DNA from: JANSWY01 sp965243755 | GTDB taxonomy: Bacteria > Bacteroidota > Bacteroidia > Cytophagales > Cyclobacteriaceae | Reading direction: 5' to 3' | Assembly (NCBI GenBank): GCA_965243755.1 | Contig: CBDEVW010000003.1 | Location: 62,001 to 126,000, forward strand | DNA: 64,000 nt | Shown: one piece after another, positions 27,263 to 36,778 of the stretch | How positions within the stretch are numbered: position 1 is the first letter of the stretch | Layout of the letters: each line of letters opens with the position of its first letter | Made by a program: the position numbers and the translations under genes | Notes under the pieces: model-generated | What the model was told of the DNA's origin: nothing | What the model saw: the letters and a program-made list of their open reading frames with translations, nothing else | The model's database searches: none

Positions 27263-27907
27263 TTAAACGGATTTCAATTCCTTTATTGTGTTTACAGGAT
27301 CCGGAGAATTAAAGACGAAACTTCCTGCCACCAGCATATCTGCACCGGCATCCTTTAATTTTGGAGCATTTGATGCATTTACACCACCGTCAATTTCAAT
27401 CATCGCTTTTGACCCGCTTTTGATAATTAAATCTCTGGTTGCAGAAATTTTACTATATGTTCTTTCAATAAATTTCTGCCCTCCAAATCCAGGATTGACG
27501 GACATTAACAATACCAGGTCTACATCTTTGATAATATCTTCCAACAGTCTAACTGATGTATGAGGGTTTAAAACAACTCCTGCTTTACATCCCAAATCTT
27601 TGATCCCCTGAATGGTGCGATGAAGGTGATTACAAGCTTCATAATGCACAGAAATGATTTCGGCTCCTGCCTTTTTGCATGATTCCAAATAAGGATCAGC
27701 ATCCTGAATCATCAAATGAAAATCTAGTGGCAGCTTGCTGTGCTGTTTGATTGCCTCACAAACTGGAAACCCAAAAGAAATATTCGGCACAAATACACCA
27801 TCCATTATATCGATGTGAAGATAGTCGGCCTGGCTATTGTTTATGGTTTCTACGTCTCTTTGAAGATTTGCAAAATCGGCAGCTAGTATAGAGGGAGCTA
27901 TTATCAT
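27263..27907 (-). CDS. rpe: Ribulose-phosphate 3-epimerase
   Basis: A 214-residue TIM-barrel enzyme interconverting ribulose 5-phosphate and xylulose 5-phosphate in the pentose phosphate pathway. Family signatures: APSILAADFANL (4-15), HIDIMDGVFVPNISFG (about 32-47, metal-binding His and Asp), MSVNPGFGGQKF (about 137-148) and EIDGGVN (about 170-176). Full length; start ATG at 27907. Confidence 0.95.
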   Translation of the reverse strand: MIIAPSILAADFANLQRDVETINNSQADYLHIDIMDGVFVPNISFGFPVCEAIKQHSKLPLDFHLMIQDADPYLESCKKAGAEIISVHYEACNHLHRTIQGIKDLGCKAGVVLNPHTSVRLLEDIIKDVDLVLLMSVNPGFGGQKFIERTYSKISATRDLIIKSGSKAMIEIDGGVNASNAPKLKDAGADMLVAGSFVFNSPDPVNTIKELKSV

Positions 27908-27967
27908 TTACTGGTAATTTTCTGAAGGGCCAAAGTTAAGTGTACCTGTTAGAAATAAAAAGATGAA

Positions 27968-29599
27968 TTATATTTTCACCATTCTTATCTCCCTGGTTTT
28001 ATTACCCAGTGTTAGTTTAACTATGTAAGTAGCGCTACTAAGTGAAGATATATTCAACTCCAGGTCAGTATCGCCATTATTTCTGAACTTCTCCCTAAGA
28101 TGTACTTTCCCATTTAAATCGATGAATGCCACTTTCAAACCAGACCAGTTGAGGTCATTATCGAGCTGAAGTGTAATGTAATCACCATAAACAGGGTTAG
28201 GATATATTTTGGCCTCATGGGCCATCAATTCCTCCACATTCAGTACTTCTTTGTCGACAGCAATCAGGTAATTCGGAATCCCAAACCCGGTTTCATTGTC
28301 TGGGTTTGTAGAATTGGATGAAGAAGATTTAATCAGTTGCTTCAATTCCGTGTTGGTCAGGTCTGGCCTTGCCTGCCAAAGAGCAGCTGCAAACCCTGCA
28401 ATTAACGGTGCTGCAAAACTGGTTCCGTTCTTGGTTGATATGTTGCCGGACCCATTGATCACTACTGTCCCCGATCCCAAGGCAACAACATCTGGTTTTA
28501 TTCTACCATCAGCAGTAGGGCCAAAAGAACTAAAACCGGCCTTATTGCCTGAGGCGTCTACTGCACCAACAGCAATTACACTATTGGCATCTGCGGGCAT
28601 GGTCACATATCTCCAGGAAGAATTCCCTGAGTTACCTGCACTTGTCACCATCAGAATTCCTTTGGAAGATGCTATGTCAGTAGCCCTTGTAATGACAGAG
28701 GTTTCACCATTAAGATCATTGTAGGTGTAATCCATGTAAGCACTATCAAACGTATTGTAACCTACCGATGATGTTATGATATCAACACCAATGCTATCTG
28801 CAAATTCAGCGGCGATCAGCCAGTTGTATTCTTCAATGATAAATTCACTACCCACATCTTCAGTCACACACAATACAAAATTGGCATCATACGCTGTACC
28901 AACCATTTGTTCCTCATATTTCGCTGCAATACAGGAGAACACACTGGTTCCATGACTGCTGCTATGGTACACATTAGTATTATTTTCTACAAAATCCATA
29001 GAAGCAACCAATCTGTCATTGGTAACGATGTGTTCAAATGCGGCTGATCCGTCTGTTGTAGTAAAGCCACCATCCAATACCGCAATCATCATTCCCTCAC
29101 CAGTAAATCCGTCTTCATGCATGTAATTAGCTCTCAATTGACTTAACTGAAACCCTGATGAATTGACGGTATTATCGGGAATTGTAGCAACATTCCAGGT
29201 GGGTGCGTCATCAATAAATCCACCAAGTCGGCTACCTGGAGCAACAAACTCCACTTCATCCACATAGGACAACTGTTCTATAGCGTCTGCCTGTTCCGGA
29301 GTTGCCTGAATTAAAACACCATTAAACCATTTTGTCTTGAAATACACATCGGCACCTGAGTCTTTAATGCCCTGAACATACACATCACTTACAGGAAGGT
29401 CTTGCTCAGAAATCGTAATATTTTGCTTTGTACGTCTTGCTATTGCTCTTGTAGATAGGAAAGCTTCGGGGTTTGATATGGAATAAGTTGAATTGTCTTT
29501 ATCGGTAAAAAATACCATATATCGGTTTTGTTGCGCAAGCAATTGCAAAGATTGCAACAATAGCAAAACCGATATCATCAACACCTTACTCTGTCCCAT
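27968..29599 (-). CDS. Secreted subtilisin-family serine protease (S8) with T9SS signal
   Basis: A 543-residue exported protease. After the signal peptide (about 1-23) comes an I9-like propeptide region, then the peptidase domain with catalytic Asp (VLDGG, about 176), His (SHGTSVFS, about 216), oxyanion Asn (SAGNSG, about 323) and Ser (NGTSFAAP, about 394). The C-terminal 75 residues are a T9SS sorting domain (AKIYPNPVYGDYITLQL ... ATYIVKLTLG). It should be secreted to the surface or medium through T9SS. The ATG at 29599 is preferred to TTG two codons earlier. It overlaps the upstream lipoprotein gene by 14 bp. Confidence 0.92.
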   Translation of the reverse strand: MGQSKVLMISVLLLLQSLQLLAQQNRYMVFFTDKDNSTYSISNPEAFLSTRAIARRTKQNITISEQDLPVSDVYVQGIKDSGADVYFKTKWFNGVLIQATPEQADAIEQLSYVDEVEFVAPGSRLGGFIDDAPTWNVATIPDNTVNSSGFQLSQLRANYMHEDGFTGEGMMIAVLDGGFTTTDGSAAFEHIVTNDRLVASMDFVENNTNVYHSSSHGTSVFSCIAAKYEEQMVGTAYDANFVLCVTEDVGSEFIIEEYNWLIAAEFADSIGVDIITSSVGYNTFDSAYMDYTYNDLNGETSVITRATDIASSKGILMVTSAGNSGNSSWRYVTMPADANSVIAVGAVDASGNKAGFSSFGPTADGRIKPDVVALGSGTVVINGSGNISTKNGTSFAAPLIAGFAAALWQARPDLTNTELKQLIKSSSSNSTNPDNETGFGIPNYLIAVDKEVLNVEELMAHEAKIYPNPVYGDYITLQLDNDLNWSGLKVAFIDLNGKVHLREKFRNNGDTDLELNISSLSSATYIVKLTLGNKTREIRMVKI

Positions 29600-30257
29600 A
29601 TTCAAATATTTTTTGTTTTAATATTCTACCAGATAATATCTGACCTGTAAACTCACATCCAGTTGTACAGAAATTTAATGTTACATAATCTTTTTCAATT
29701 AAGCCGATACTCTTCATGTAATATTCATATCGCTGATCCTGTAAAACAAGGTTTTCAGGAATATCACTTATTGTTACCTGCAATAATTCATTGGCAGAGG
29801 TATCCGAAGGCAATAAAAACATCTGATATTGGTCCGGATCCTTGGAGTTAAAACTATTCCCATTCCATGTTAAAGAATCCTGCACCGGAAAGCTCACTTT
29901 CAACAAAGGCACATTATTTTCTATAACCACCGCATGATCGTTGGTCCTACGGGCACTCCAGACTGAATCGACCTGCCATGCGTTTTGACCATTGGAGCGC
30001 TTTGATCTTTCAATCAAAAAAGTGACCTCTGCCCCTCCATGAATGGTGTCAATGATATATTCTCTCAATTGGTAAACCGATGTATCTCCACCTTGAGAAG
30101 TATAGATGATTTCGGTCACATCATAGTGTCGATATTGCCCGATTTCTAAAGGGAAGTATTCATAGCCATAGTCAACAACAGACACCTCCTCATCAGATGA
30201 ACAGGCGCCTGCTATTAATGCAATAATTATAACTAAGAATAAACTTCTAATTTGCAT
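29586..30257 (-). CDS. Lipoprotein of unknown function
   Basis: A 223-residue lipoprotein starting at ATG 30257 (MQIRSLFLVIIIALIAGAC, lipid Cys at 19), with a beta-rich mature part of about 200 residues (YFPLEIGQYRHYDV opening). It overlaps mnmA upstream by 11 bp and the subtilase downstream by 14 bp, so the three genes are very likely one transcript with coupled translation. An in-frame start 96 bp upstream lies inside mnmA and would destroy the signal peptide. Confidence 0.78.
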   Translation of the reverse strand: MQIRSLFLVIIIALIAGACSSDEEVSVVDYGYEYFPLEIGQYRHYDVTEIIYTSQGGDTSVYQLREYIIDTIHGGAEVTFLIERSKRSNGQNAWQVDSVWSARRTNDHAVVIENNVPLLKVSFPVQDSLTWNGNSFNSKDPDQYQMFLLPSDTSANELLQVTISDIPENLVLQDQRYEYYMKSIGLIEKDYVTLNFCTTGCEFTGQILSGRILKQKIFEYGTE

Positions 30258-31359
30258 GTTGCCTAAAACTACTATGGATCCAGCCTCCGCCAAGCACATC
30301 GTCACCTTCGTAAAAGACTGCAGCCTGTCCGGGAGCAATGGCAGATACACCATTTCCGAAGAACACTTTCATAGTATCCCCTGCCTGTTCTATAACTGCC
30401 GGGTTTCCAGGATCATTGTATCTCACCTTGGTAATCGTATCCTTTCTCTCCCCTTCAATGGAAGCATATTTCACCATATTCAACTGGTTAACATACATTC
30501 CGTCTCGTGACAATTCATCGAAAGTGCCCAGAACTACTCTGTTAGCTTCTTTTTGTATCTCTGTTACATATACAGGATACCCCAGTGCAATCCCTAATCC
30601 TTTTCTTTGGCCGACAGTATAAAACGGATATCCTTCATGTGTCCCAACAACAGTACCATCTTCCAATACAAACTCTCCTCCTTGTACCTCTTCTTCAAGT
30701 CCTGGTAGTCTATGTTTCAGGAACCCACGGTAATCATTATCTGGCACAAAACAGATTTCATACGATTCTGACTTATTTACCAACTCATAGAATCCCATTT
30801 CTGTGGCCATTTCATAGATCTCCTTTTTATGCAGATGGCCCAACGGGTATTTTGTTCGGCTCAGGCTTTCCTGAGAAATCCCCCATAGCGCATAAGATTG
30901 ATCTTTGTTCAGGTCCTTTCCGCGTGATATCACATGTCTTCCGGCCTCTTCCCTGATATTGGCATAGTGACCGGTAGCAATGTACTCACAGTCGAGTTTA
31001 TCTGCCCTTCTCAGTAAGGCGTCCCATTTGATATGTGTATTACACAACACACAAGGGTTTGGCGTTCTTCCTGCCAGGTATTCATTGGTAAAGTGATCGA
31101 TTACATAATCACCAAACTCATTTCTGATATCAAGTATATAATGTGGGAACCCGAGGTTTACTGCAATATTTCGTGCGTCGTTGATTGAGTCGAGGCTGCA
31201 GCAGCCGGTTTCTTTTTTCGAACTTCCTGAACTCACATAATCCCAGGTTTTCATGGTCATTCCAATGACCTCATATCCTTGCTCATGTAGCATGACAGCT
31301 GCAAGGGAGCTGTCGATTCCGCCGCTCATAGCGACTAAAATTCTTCCGTGTTTACTCAT
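30247..31359 (-). CDS. mnmA: tRNA-specific 2-thiouridylase MnmA
   Basis: A 370-residue cytoplasmic enzyme adding sulfur to U34 of Lys, Glu and Gln tRNAs. It shows the ATP-binding PP-loop SGGIDS (12-17), catalytic Cys103 in TPNPCVLCN and Cys203 in SYEICFVPD, and the C-terminal beta-barrel (from about 240). A GGAG run 4-7 bases before the ATG at 31359 may aid initiation. A small 5-bp GC hairpin (31369-31385) precedes it in the leader. Confidence 0.95.
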   Translation of the reverse strand: MSKHGRILVAMSGGIDSSLAAVMLHEQGYEVIGMTMKTWDYVSSGSSKKETGCCSLDSINDARNIAVNLGFPHYILDIRNEFGDYVIDHFTNEYLAGRTPNPCVLCNTHIKWDALLRRADKLDCEYIATGHYANIREEAGRHVISRGKDLNKDQSYALWGISQESLSRTKYPLGHLHKKEIYEMATEMGFYELVNKSESYEICFVPDNDYRGFLKHRLPGLEEEVQGGEFVLEDGTVVGTHEGYPFYTVGQRKGLGIALGYPVYVTEIQKEANRVVLGTFDELSRDGMYVNQLNMVKYASIEGERKDTITKVRYNDPGNPAVIEQAGDTMKVFFGNGVSAIAPGQAAVFYEGDDVLGGGWIHSSFRQHAN

Positions 31360-31465
31360 TGATCTCCGCCAGGTTCAAAGCCTGGTTTTAGATTTATTAA
31401 AAATTACAAACAGCAAAGATAAGTGCTTTACCTTATGCTTCAGTTAAAAATAGAATATTTGTCGC

Positions 31466-32071
31466 CTAATCTACCTCCAGGGTCTCCAGGATGTCTGCCA
31501 GCTCATCATAGTCCTTGTATCCTGGACGTATTTCCTCTGATCCCTTTAATGCAATACCCGCAAAAGAGCCATCAAGATTTTCCACAACATCTGTATCAAG
31601 TGAGAAGGCTCTGACTATTTTGTGGCGAGTTGAAGTGGATTTAATTAAGGAGGTAATCGCATCTTCTAAAGCATCGTCTCCTTCAACAACAACATATGCC
31701 AGGTCCAGATCTGGATTATTAATTATTGCTTTTAAGTCATCAATTTTCTCCTGGCTCTTGACATTTACTTTCAATATTTTCTCAACACCGGATATGGAAT
31801 TTAAAGCATCCAGACTGTCACACTGAACATACTGCAACTCATATTGTGATAGGACTTCCTGGTAATCAGGCAATTGATCAGCTTCAAATTCACCACAGTA
31901 TGACACGCCTGCCACCCAACCAACTATTTCCTGAAATGTTTCAGGTGCCACATAAGCTTTATCATTGGGATTTATACAAAACCCTATAATATCTACTCCC
32001 ATTCCTGCACAATACCTTGCGTCACTCAGGTTTGAAACCTCTCCAACCTTCACAAATGTTCTCAATGCCAT
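31466..32071 (-). CDS. Phosphoribosylanthranilate isomerase (TrpF)-like protein lacking the catalytic Cys
   Basis: A 201-residue TIM-barrel protein resembling TrpF. The N-terminus FVKVGEVSNLSDARYCAGMG aligns with the TrpF opening VKICGITxxxDA, but the catalytic Cys position holds Gly and the next Gly holds Glu. The phosphate-binding region is also weak. No trp gene is adjacent. It is therefore probably a paralogue with a changed role, not a tryptophan enzyme. The ATG at 32071 (MALRTF) is preferred over a TTG two codons upstream. The similarity is by eye and moderate. Confidence 0.6.
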   Translation of the reverse strand: MALRTFVKVGEVSNLSDARYCAGMGVDIIGFCINPNDKAYVAPETFQEIVGWVAGVSYCGEFEADQLPDYQEVLSQYELQYVQCDSLDALNSISGVEKILKVNVKSQEKIDDLKAIINNPDLDLAYVVVEGDDALEDAITSLIKSTSTRHKIVRAFSLDTDVVENLDGSFAGIALKGSEEIRPGYKDYDELADILETLEVD

Positions 32072-32128
32072 AGTCAACTATTGATTTTTTTCTGCAAATA
32101 TGAACATTAGATTGGTGACTATCCAGTC

Positions 32129-32995
32129 TTAGGCTGGGTTTGATGATTTCTCCTTCACAAAGGCTCCAGGTATAGAACACAGAACAGTTGCAAGAAAAAA
32201 CAGTATACCCAGACTTACTGCTATTTCTTTGTTCAGCCCAAAGTATTGATATCCCAACAAGAACGTGAGTTCTCTTGCCCCCAACCCTCCAATAGTAAGT
32301 GGAACAATAGCAATAATAGAAGAGAACAAGAAGATCGTTCCATATTCAACCAAATGTTGCGTCACACCCATAGCCATAACTATCAGTATCGCTGCTAATA
32401 CCTGTAACACCTGTACCGCAATCGATTGAACTGTCGTAACAGGAATATCGCCTTTGTATGCATTAAAAAACTTGTTAACAAACAAAAGGTAAACAGGTAA
32501 CATCAGTGAAATCCCAGTGAGCAAAGCCCATTTTAAAGCATAAAAGCCCTTGATTTCAATTGCAAAAAGTACTAAACATTGGGCCAGAAGCACTAACCCA
32601 ACCAATCCACTTATCCTGTCAATTAATAAACAGGACAATACTTTCTTAATGGATACTTTATAGTTTTTATGCAAATAATAGGCTTTGTAGCCATCTCCGC
32701 CAATACCTCCGGGCAGTAGCAGGTTATAGAACATGCCCTTCAGATATAATCTTAGGTGGTTCTCATTTTTCATCCAAATTCCAGTGGATTGGTAAAAGCG
32801 ATTTAACCTGTATGATGAAACCAACTTGGAGATGCCATATAAAATCACAGCACCAATGAATTTTGGCAGATTGATGGTCAATAATTGCTTGTAGATAAAT
32901 GATAATTCAACTTTTCCGGATACGATCCACAATGCTCCTATCGTAAGAGCTATTTTTAAAGCTGGTTTAGTGTACTTTTTCAGTTTGTTCAGCAC
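32129..32995 (-). CDS. Flippase-like membrane protein (YbhN / UPF0104 family)
   Basis: A protein of about 288 residues with some eight hydrophobic segments, of the lysylphosphatidylglycerol-synthase transmembrane-domain family (YbhN/AglD-like). Signature features are LPGGIGGDGYKAYYL and the later TIGGLGARELTFLLGY. Members are thought to move or handle lipid-linked substrates. No ATG lies near the start; a GTG at 32995 gives a sensible N-terminus, and a TTG at 33043 is an alternative. It overlaps the GT2 glycosyltransferase gene by 29 bp, so the pair probably works together on a lipid-linked sugar. Confidence 0.8.
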   Translation of the reverse strand: MLNKLKKYTKPALKIALTIGALWIVSGKVELSFIYKQLLTINLPKFIGAVILYGISKLVSSYRLNRFYQSTGIWMKNENHLRLYLKGMFYNLLLPGGIGGDGYKAYYLHKNYKVSIKKVLSCLLIDRISGLVGLVLLAQCLVLFAIEIKGFYALKWALLTGISLMLPVYLLFVNKFFNAYKGDIPVTTVQSIAVQVLQVLAAILIVMAMGVTQHLVEYGTIFLFSSIIAIVPLTIGGLGARELTFLLGYQYFGLNKEIAVSLGILFFLATVLCSIPGAFVKEKSSNPA

Positions 32996-33920
32996 CAGTG
33001 TATATGTCCTTAATGCGGTAAGTTTTCCTATCTCTGGCTTCAAAGTAAATTCTTACTATCAATTCAGCAACAATCCCTATGGTAATTAATTGAATACCGC
33101 CCAGCAGCAACGTAATTCCCAGAATCAATAAAGGCCTCCCCCAAATGTCCTGTCCCATTAACTTGACCACCCCCAGGTATCCGGTAATTATCATTCCAGC
33201 AAGAAACGTAAGTATTCCGGTAGTCCCGAAAATATGCATGGGCTTTTGCAGGTACTTTTGAAAGAATACCATAAGCATCAAATCGCTCAGTACCTTGAAA
33301 GTTCTCCCCAGACCATATTTCGATTTCCCGTAAATCCTTGGGTGATGGCTGACTGGAATTTCGGTTAGTTTTGCCCCTTGCAGTTGTGCGAGCACAGGAA
33401 TAAAACGGTGAAGTTCACCATACAATCCCAGGTTTTTAGCAATCTCTTTTTTGAAAACTTTTAGTGTACATCCATAATCATGCAGATATACGCCGGTGAG
33501 CTTTCTGATCAGGGCATTGGCCATCCGACTTGGAAATTTCCTCAATAATACCCCATCCTTTCTCTTTGCTCTTACTCCTGCCACCACATCCCAGTCTCCA
33601 CTTTGCAATTCCTTGATCATCGCTGGAATATCCCTGGGATCATTTTGCAGATCACCATCGAGCGTTACAATTAAATCTCCCAAGGCATGGTCAATGCCTG
33701 CCATCATTGCAGTGGTCTGACCATAGTTTTTATTCAGAGATATTAATTTAACTGAATTGGTAGCATTTGACATCACCATGTTCCTGGTCTGGTCCAGAGA
33801 TCCATCATCAACGAATATGATTTCATGCTCATATCCTTCCATGGCGGACTGTATGCTTTCAATTAGCGGCGAAATATTATCCGCTTCATTATATACTGTG
33901 ATGACCAGTGAAATAAGCAT
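32967..33920 (-). CDS. Family 2 glycosyltransferase (polyprenyl-phosphate type) with membrane anchor
   Basis: A 317-residue enzyme: a GT-A catalytic domain (about 1-225) with SLVITVYNEADNI, FVDDGSLDQT, VTLDGDLQNDP (DxD-like) and VRAKRKDG, followed by two transmembrane helices (about 232-260 and 265-290). This is the layout of GtrB/ArnC/DPM1-like enzymes that load a sugar onto polyprenyl phosphate. The stop overlaps the flippase-like gene, which suggests a lipid-sugar synthesis and transfer pair. The sugar is unknown. Confidence 0.88.
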   Translation of the reverse strand: MLISLVITVYNEADNISPLIESIQSAMEGYEHEIIFVDDGSLDQTRNMVMSNATNSVKLISLNKNYGQTTAMMAGIDHALGDLIVTLDGDLQNDPRDIPAMIKELQSGDWDVVAGVRAKRKDGVLLRKFPSRMANALIRKLTGVYLHDYGCTLKVFKKEIAKNLGLYGELHRFIPVLAQLQGAKLTEIPVSHHPRIYGKSKYGLGRTFKVLSDLMLMVFFQKYLQKPMHIFGTTGILTFLAGMIITGYLGVVKLMGQDIWGRPLLILGITLLLGGIQLITIGIVAELIVRIYFEARDRKTYRIKDIYTGAEQTEKVH

Positions 33921-33955
33921 ATCTTCAACTTGGATTCTACAGCAACTTACTTCGG

Positions 33956-34615
33956 TTAATGCGCAAAACGAAATTTCATATACTTGATTTTCTCCCCTTT
34001 TTCAGAAAAGATCTTCTCGTATTTCGTTTTGATACCAAAGTGTTCATTTTGATAGGGTGATTCATACAAATCAAAGGTGTAGGCCAAATCCTGAACTTGA
34101 AGTGTACCATCATTGATGATCTCCAATGTATATTCAAAAAGTGAGGTGCTATCGGTTTTGAATTTTACCCAACCATCATTTTTAAGAATTCGCCTGTACA
34201 TTTCCATGAATCTGGGGCTGGTCAATCTCCGCTTGATGTCCCGGTCCTTTGGTCGCGGGTCCGGGAAGGTGATCCATAGCTCATCTATTTCATCGGCTTC
34301 AAAAAATTTCTCGATCAGTAGAATTTGGGTCCTCAAAAAGGCTACATTGTTAAGGTTTCGCTCAATTGCCTGTGTGCTCCCTACCCAGATCCGGTCTCCT
34401 TTGATGTCAACGCCAATAAAATTCTGATTTGGATATTGCTCTGCCAGCCCAATGGCATACTCTCCTCTCCCACAGCCCAGTTCAACTACCAATCCATTAT
34501 CATTTTTGAAATAATCAGACCATTTACCCTTTATTTCTTCGTAGAGTGGTTTGCCAGGTTCAAGTATATTTTCCCTCAGTGCGTTCTCAGCAAATCGCTT
34601 TAGTTTACTTCTCAC
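33956..34615 (-). CDS. trmB: tRNA (guanine-N7-)-methyltransferase TrmB
   Basis: A 219-residue SAM-dependent enzyme making m7G46 in tRNA. Motifs: VELGCGRGEYA (SAM site), FIGVDIKGDRIW, ITFPDPRPKDRD(I)KRRLTS (the TrmB signature with catalytic Asp) and TDSTSLFEY. The GTG at 34615 is chosen as start: it gives the usual family N-terminus VRSKLKRFAEN and overlaps the folC TGA by 4 bp (GTGA), a classic coupling arrangement. A longer frame to 34660 lies inside folC and adds non-family residues. Confidence 0.93.
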   Translation of the reverse strand: MRSKLKRFAENALRENILEPGKPLYEEIKGKWSDYFKNDNGLVVELGCGRGEYAIGLAEQYPNQNFIGVDIKGDRIWVGSTQAIERNLNNVAFLRTQILLIEKFFEADEIDELWITFPDPRPKDRDIKRRLTSPRFMEMYRRILKNDGWVKFKTDSTSLFEYTLEIINDGTLQVQDLAYTFDLYESPYQNEHFGIKTKYEKIFSEKGEKIKYMKFRFAH

Positions 34616-35904
34616 AGTTCCTCCAATTCTGCCACCACGAATGTGCTGCCCCCTATCCAAATGATATCATGCGGGCCTGCAACTTTTCTGGCAGCATTTA
34701 ATGCTTCGTTTACCTCTTTAATTAATCGATATTCCAAATTTCTTTTCTCGCCAATCGCTTCCAGTTCGGAAATCGGCAGGGCTCTTGGAATATTTGCCTC
34801 GCAAAAGTAATAAAAAGCATCAGTTGGCATAAGGTTAAATATTTCCTCCAGGTCCTTATCGGAAACTGACCCCCAAACCACATGCAATTTTTCGAAGGAC
34901 ATTGACTCAATTTGCCTGATGATAGCTGCTATTCCATCCATATTATGGCCAACGTCTGCAAAAGTGAATGGGCTATGGTTCAGTACCTGCCAGCGCCCCT
35001 TTAAACCGGTGTTTGACACAACTTTTTCTATGCCTTTCTTTATACAGGAGTCAGCAATAGTGAAATTTAAGTGCTTCAACTCGTGGATAACTTCTAATGC
35101 TACAGGTAGGTTTCTTAAGTAGTAAGCTCCAGGTATCGCAACCTTCAATTCATTCAATTTAAAGTGTGCAGCGTTAATCGAAACTACGCCCATAGCCATG
35201 GGACTGATGTTATATTGTTCTGCATGGTCATTAATGGGTGCACCCAAAGCTTTAGCCTGAGTACACAAAACCTGTTTGATGTTTTCGTTTTTAAAATCAT
35301 ACAGAACTACTGGCGTGCTTTGTTTAATGATGCCCCCCTTTTCCCTGGCGATGGCTTCCAGCGTATTGCCCAGAAAGGCTGTGTGATCAAGACCGATGGC
35401 AGTAATGGCAGTCACCAGTGGACTCACTACATTGGTACTGTCCAGTCTCCCTCCCATCCCTGTTTCAATAATGGCAATATCAACAGCTTGTTGCCTGAAG
35501 TACTCAAATGCCATTACAACGGTAATTTCAAAGAAAGAGGGCTTTAATTCATCAATGATGTCTTTGTTTTGTTCCACGAACTGCACAACAAATGATTGTT
35601 CGGCCATTTGTCCATTAATTTTAATGCGTTCACGGAAATCCTTCAGGTGTGGAGAGGTATGTAATCCTGTTTTGTATCCAGCCTCCTGTAATATTGAAGC
35701 AATCGTATGGGCTGTAGTTCCTTTTCCATTGGTACCAGCCAAATGGACGCATTTTATTTCCTTTTCGGGATTTCCAAGCGCATTACAAAGTGCTATGGTA
35801 TTGGTCAAATCTTTCTTATAGGCAGCTGCTCCCTGTCTTTGATACATCGGGAGTTGGGTAAACAGGAAGTCCAGGGTCTGCTGGTAGCGTTGGCCCAGAT
35901 TCAT
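34612..35904 (-). CDS. folC: Folylpolyglutamate synthase / dihydrofolate synthase
   Basis: A 430-residue Mur-ligase-family enzyme adding glutamate to dihydropteroate or folate. The ATP site GTNGKGTT is at 57-64; SPHLKDFRERI (about 83-93) and TGMGGRLDSTN (about 147-157) are family signatures, and the C-terminal domain holds DVGHNMDG. It is followed by trmB (4-bp overlap) and preceded by the TonB-like gene with a 5-bp gap, so all belong to one long minus-strand transcript. Confidence 0.94.
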   Translation of the reverse strand: MNLGQRYQQTLDFLFTQLPMYQRQGAAAYKKDLTNTIALCNALGNPEKEIKCVHLAGTNGKGTTAHTIASILQEAGYKTGLHTSPHLKDFRERIKINGQMAEQSFVVQFVEQNKDIIDELKPSFFEITVVMAFEYFRQQAVDIAIIETGMGGRLDSTNVVSPLVTAITAIGLDHTAFLGNTLEAIAREKGGIIKQSTPVVLYDFKNENIKQVLCTQAKALGAPINDHAEQYNISPMAMGVVSINAAHFKLNELKVAIPGAYYLRNLPVALEVIHELKHLNFTIADSCIKKGIEKVVSNTGLKGRWQVLNHSPFTFADVGHNMDGIAAIIRQIESMSFEKLHVVWGSVSDKDLEEIFNLMPTDAFYYFCEANIPRALPISELEAIGEKRNLEYRLIKEVNEALNAARKVAGPHDIIWIGGSTFVVAELEEL

Positions 35905-35909
35905 TGCAA

Positions 35910-36776
35910 TTAATTGGATTTTATGATGAAAGTAATTTTCCCGGTGGAATATGGCGCGGGTTTGTAAGAAGAATTTTTACTGAACGTAAGTTCTTCTACG
36001 GCTTCTCTGTATTTCTTTAAAACTGCAGGAGTCACGGTAGTTTGCTCAACAACAATTTTCTCAATGTAGCCTTCACTATTGACAGTGATTTGAAAGACGA
36101 TCTTGCCACTTTCTTCGGAATCATCATCCGGCTGAGGTAAGAAATCCCATTTCCAGCCTGACATTTCCAATTGTGCCCCATTGCTGGAGCCACTTTCTCC
36201 CATCAGTGCCTGTGAATCTATTGTACCTGTCTCACTTCCCTGATCTCCGGTGGTATTCTCCGTATTACCATCGGAATTACTTTGATTGCTCTGATCGGTA
36301 TTGTCTACTGATTCCTTCGGCTGATTATTTTGATTGTTATTTTCGGTAGTGGATTCAGATGTATTGGAAGAACTCTGCTGATTATCGGAAGTAGCGGAAT
36401 TGTTTTGTGTTTCCTGCTCCACCTGTTCAGTCACGTCCGGACTTTCATTTTGATTGACCACATTGGTTTGTTCTTCTGTCTGGATTTCCTCTGTGTCTGT
36501 TGATGTTTCAACCTCGGTATTCTGCTCAGTGTCATTGGTTTCAGCATCGTTGGACTCCTGCTGTTCCTCGGAAGTTACATTTTCATTGGATTGGGGCTGT
36601 GTATCACCAGAACCCACATTTTCCAGTCCGAAATTAAGTTCAATGCCATATTCAGGTATTGGTGGGTTGGGCTCTTTCCATGCCAGGATCAGCAGGAATA
36701 GCAATAGCAAACTACCATGAACACCAATGGATATTCCTATGGCCCATTTACGTTTTTTTTGTTCATCCTGCTCCAT
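35910..36776 (-). CDS. TonB-like energy transducer with long hydrophilic linker
   Basis: A 288-residue protein with one N-terminal membrane helix (about 12-29), a conserved-looking PPIPEYGIELNFG, a low-complexity linker of about 140 residues rich in Glu, Asn, Gln, Ser and Thr (about 55-195), and a C-terminal domain (about 215-288; GKIVFQITVNSEGYI) resembling TonB_C. It would span the periplasm and pass ExbB/ExbD energy to outer-membrane partners. The linker is acidic and polar where classical TonB has Pro-Glu/Pro-Lys repeats. It lies 2 bp after exbD. Confidence 0.78.
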   Translation of the reverse strand: MEQDEQKKRKWAIGISIGVHGSLLLLFLLILAWKEPNPPIPEYGIELNFGLENVGSGDTQPQSNENVTSEEQQESNDAETNDTEQNTEVETSTDTEEIQTEEQTNVVNQNESPDVTEQVEQETQNNSATSDNQQSSSNTSESTTENNNQNNQPKESVDNTDQSNQSNSDGNTENTTGDQGSETGTIDSQALMGESGSSNGAQLEMSGWKWDFLPQPDDDSEESGKIVFQITVNSEGYIEKIVVEQTTVTPAVLKKYREAVEELTFSKNSSYKPAPYSTGKITFIIKSN

Positions 36777-36778
36777 GA

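Noticed and set aside
31369..31385. Terminator or riboswitch before mnmA
   Set aside because: Only a 5-bp stem, with no U-tract on the minus strand and no conserved aptamer pattern visible.
31466..32071. Calling this gene trpF
   Set aside because: The catalytic Cys is missing and no tryptophan genes are nearby.
34616..34660. Upstream extension of trmB
   Set aside because: It lies inside folC and gives residues not seen in TrmB; the GTG overlapping the folC stop is a better start.
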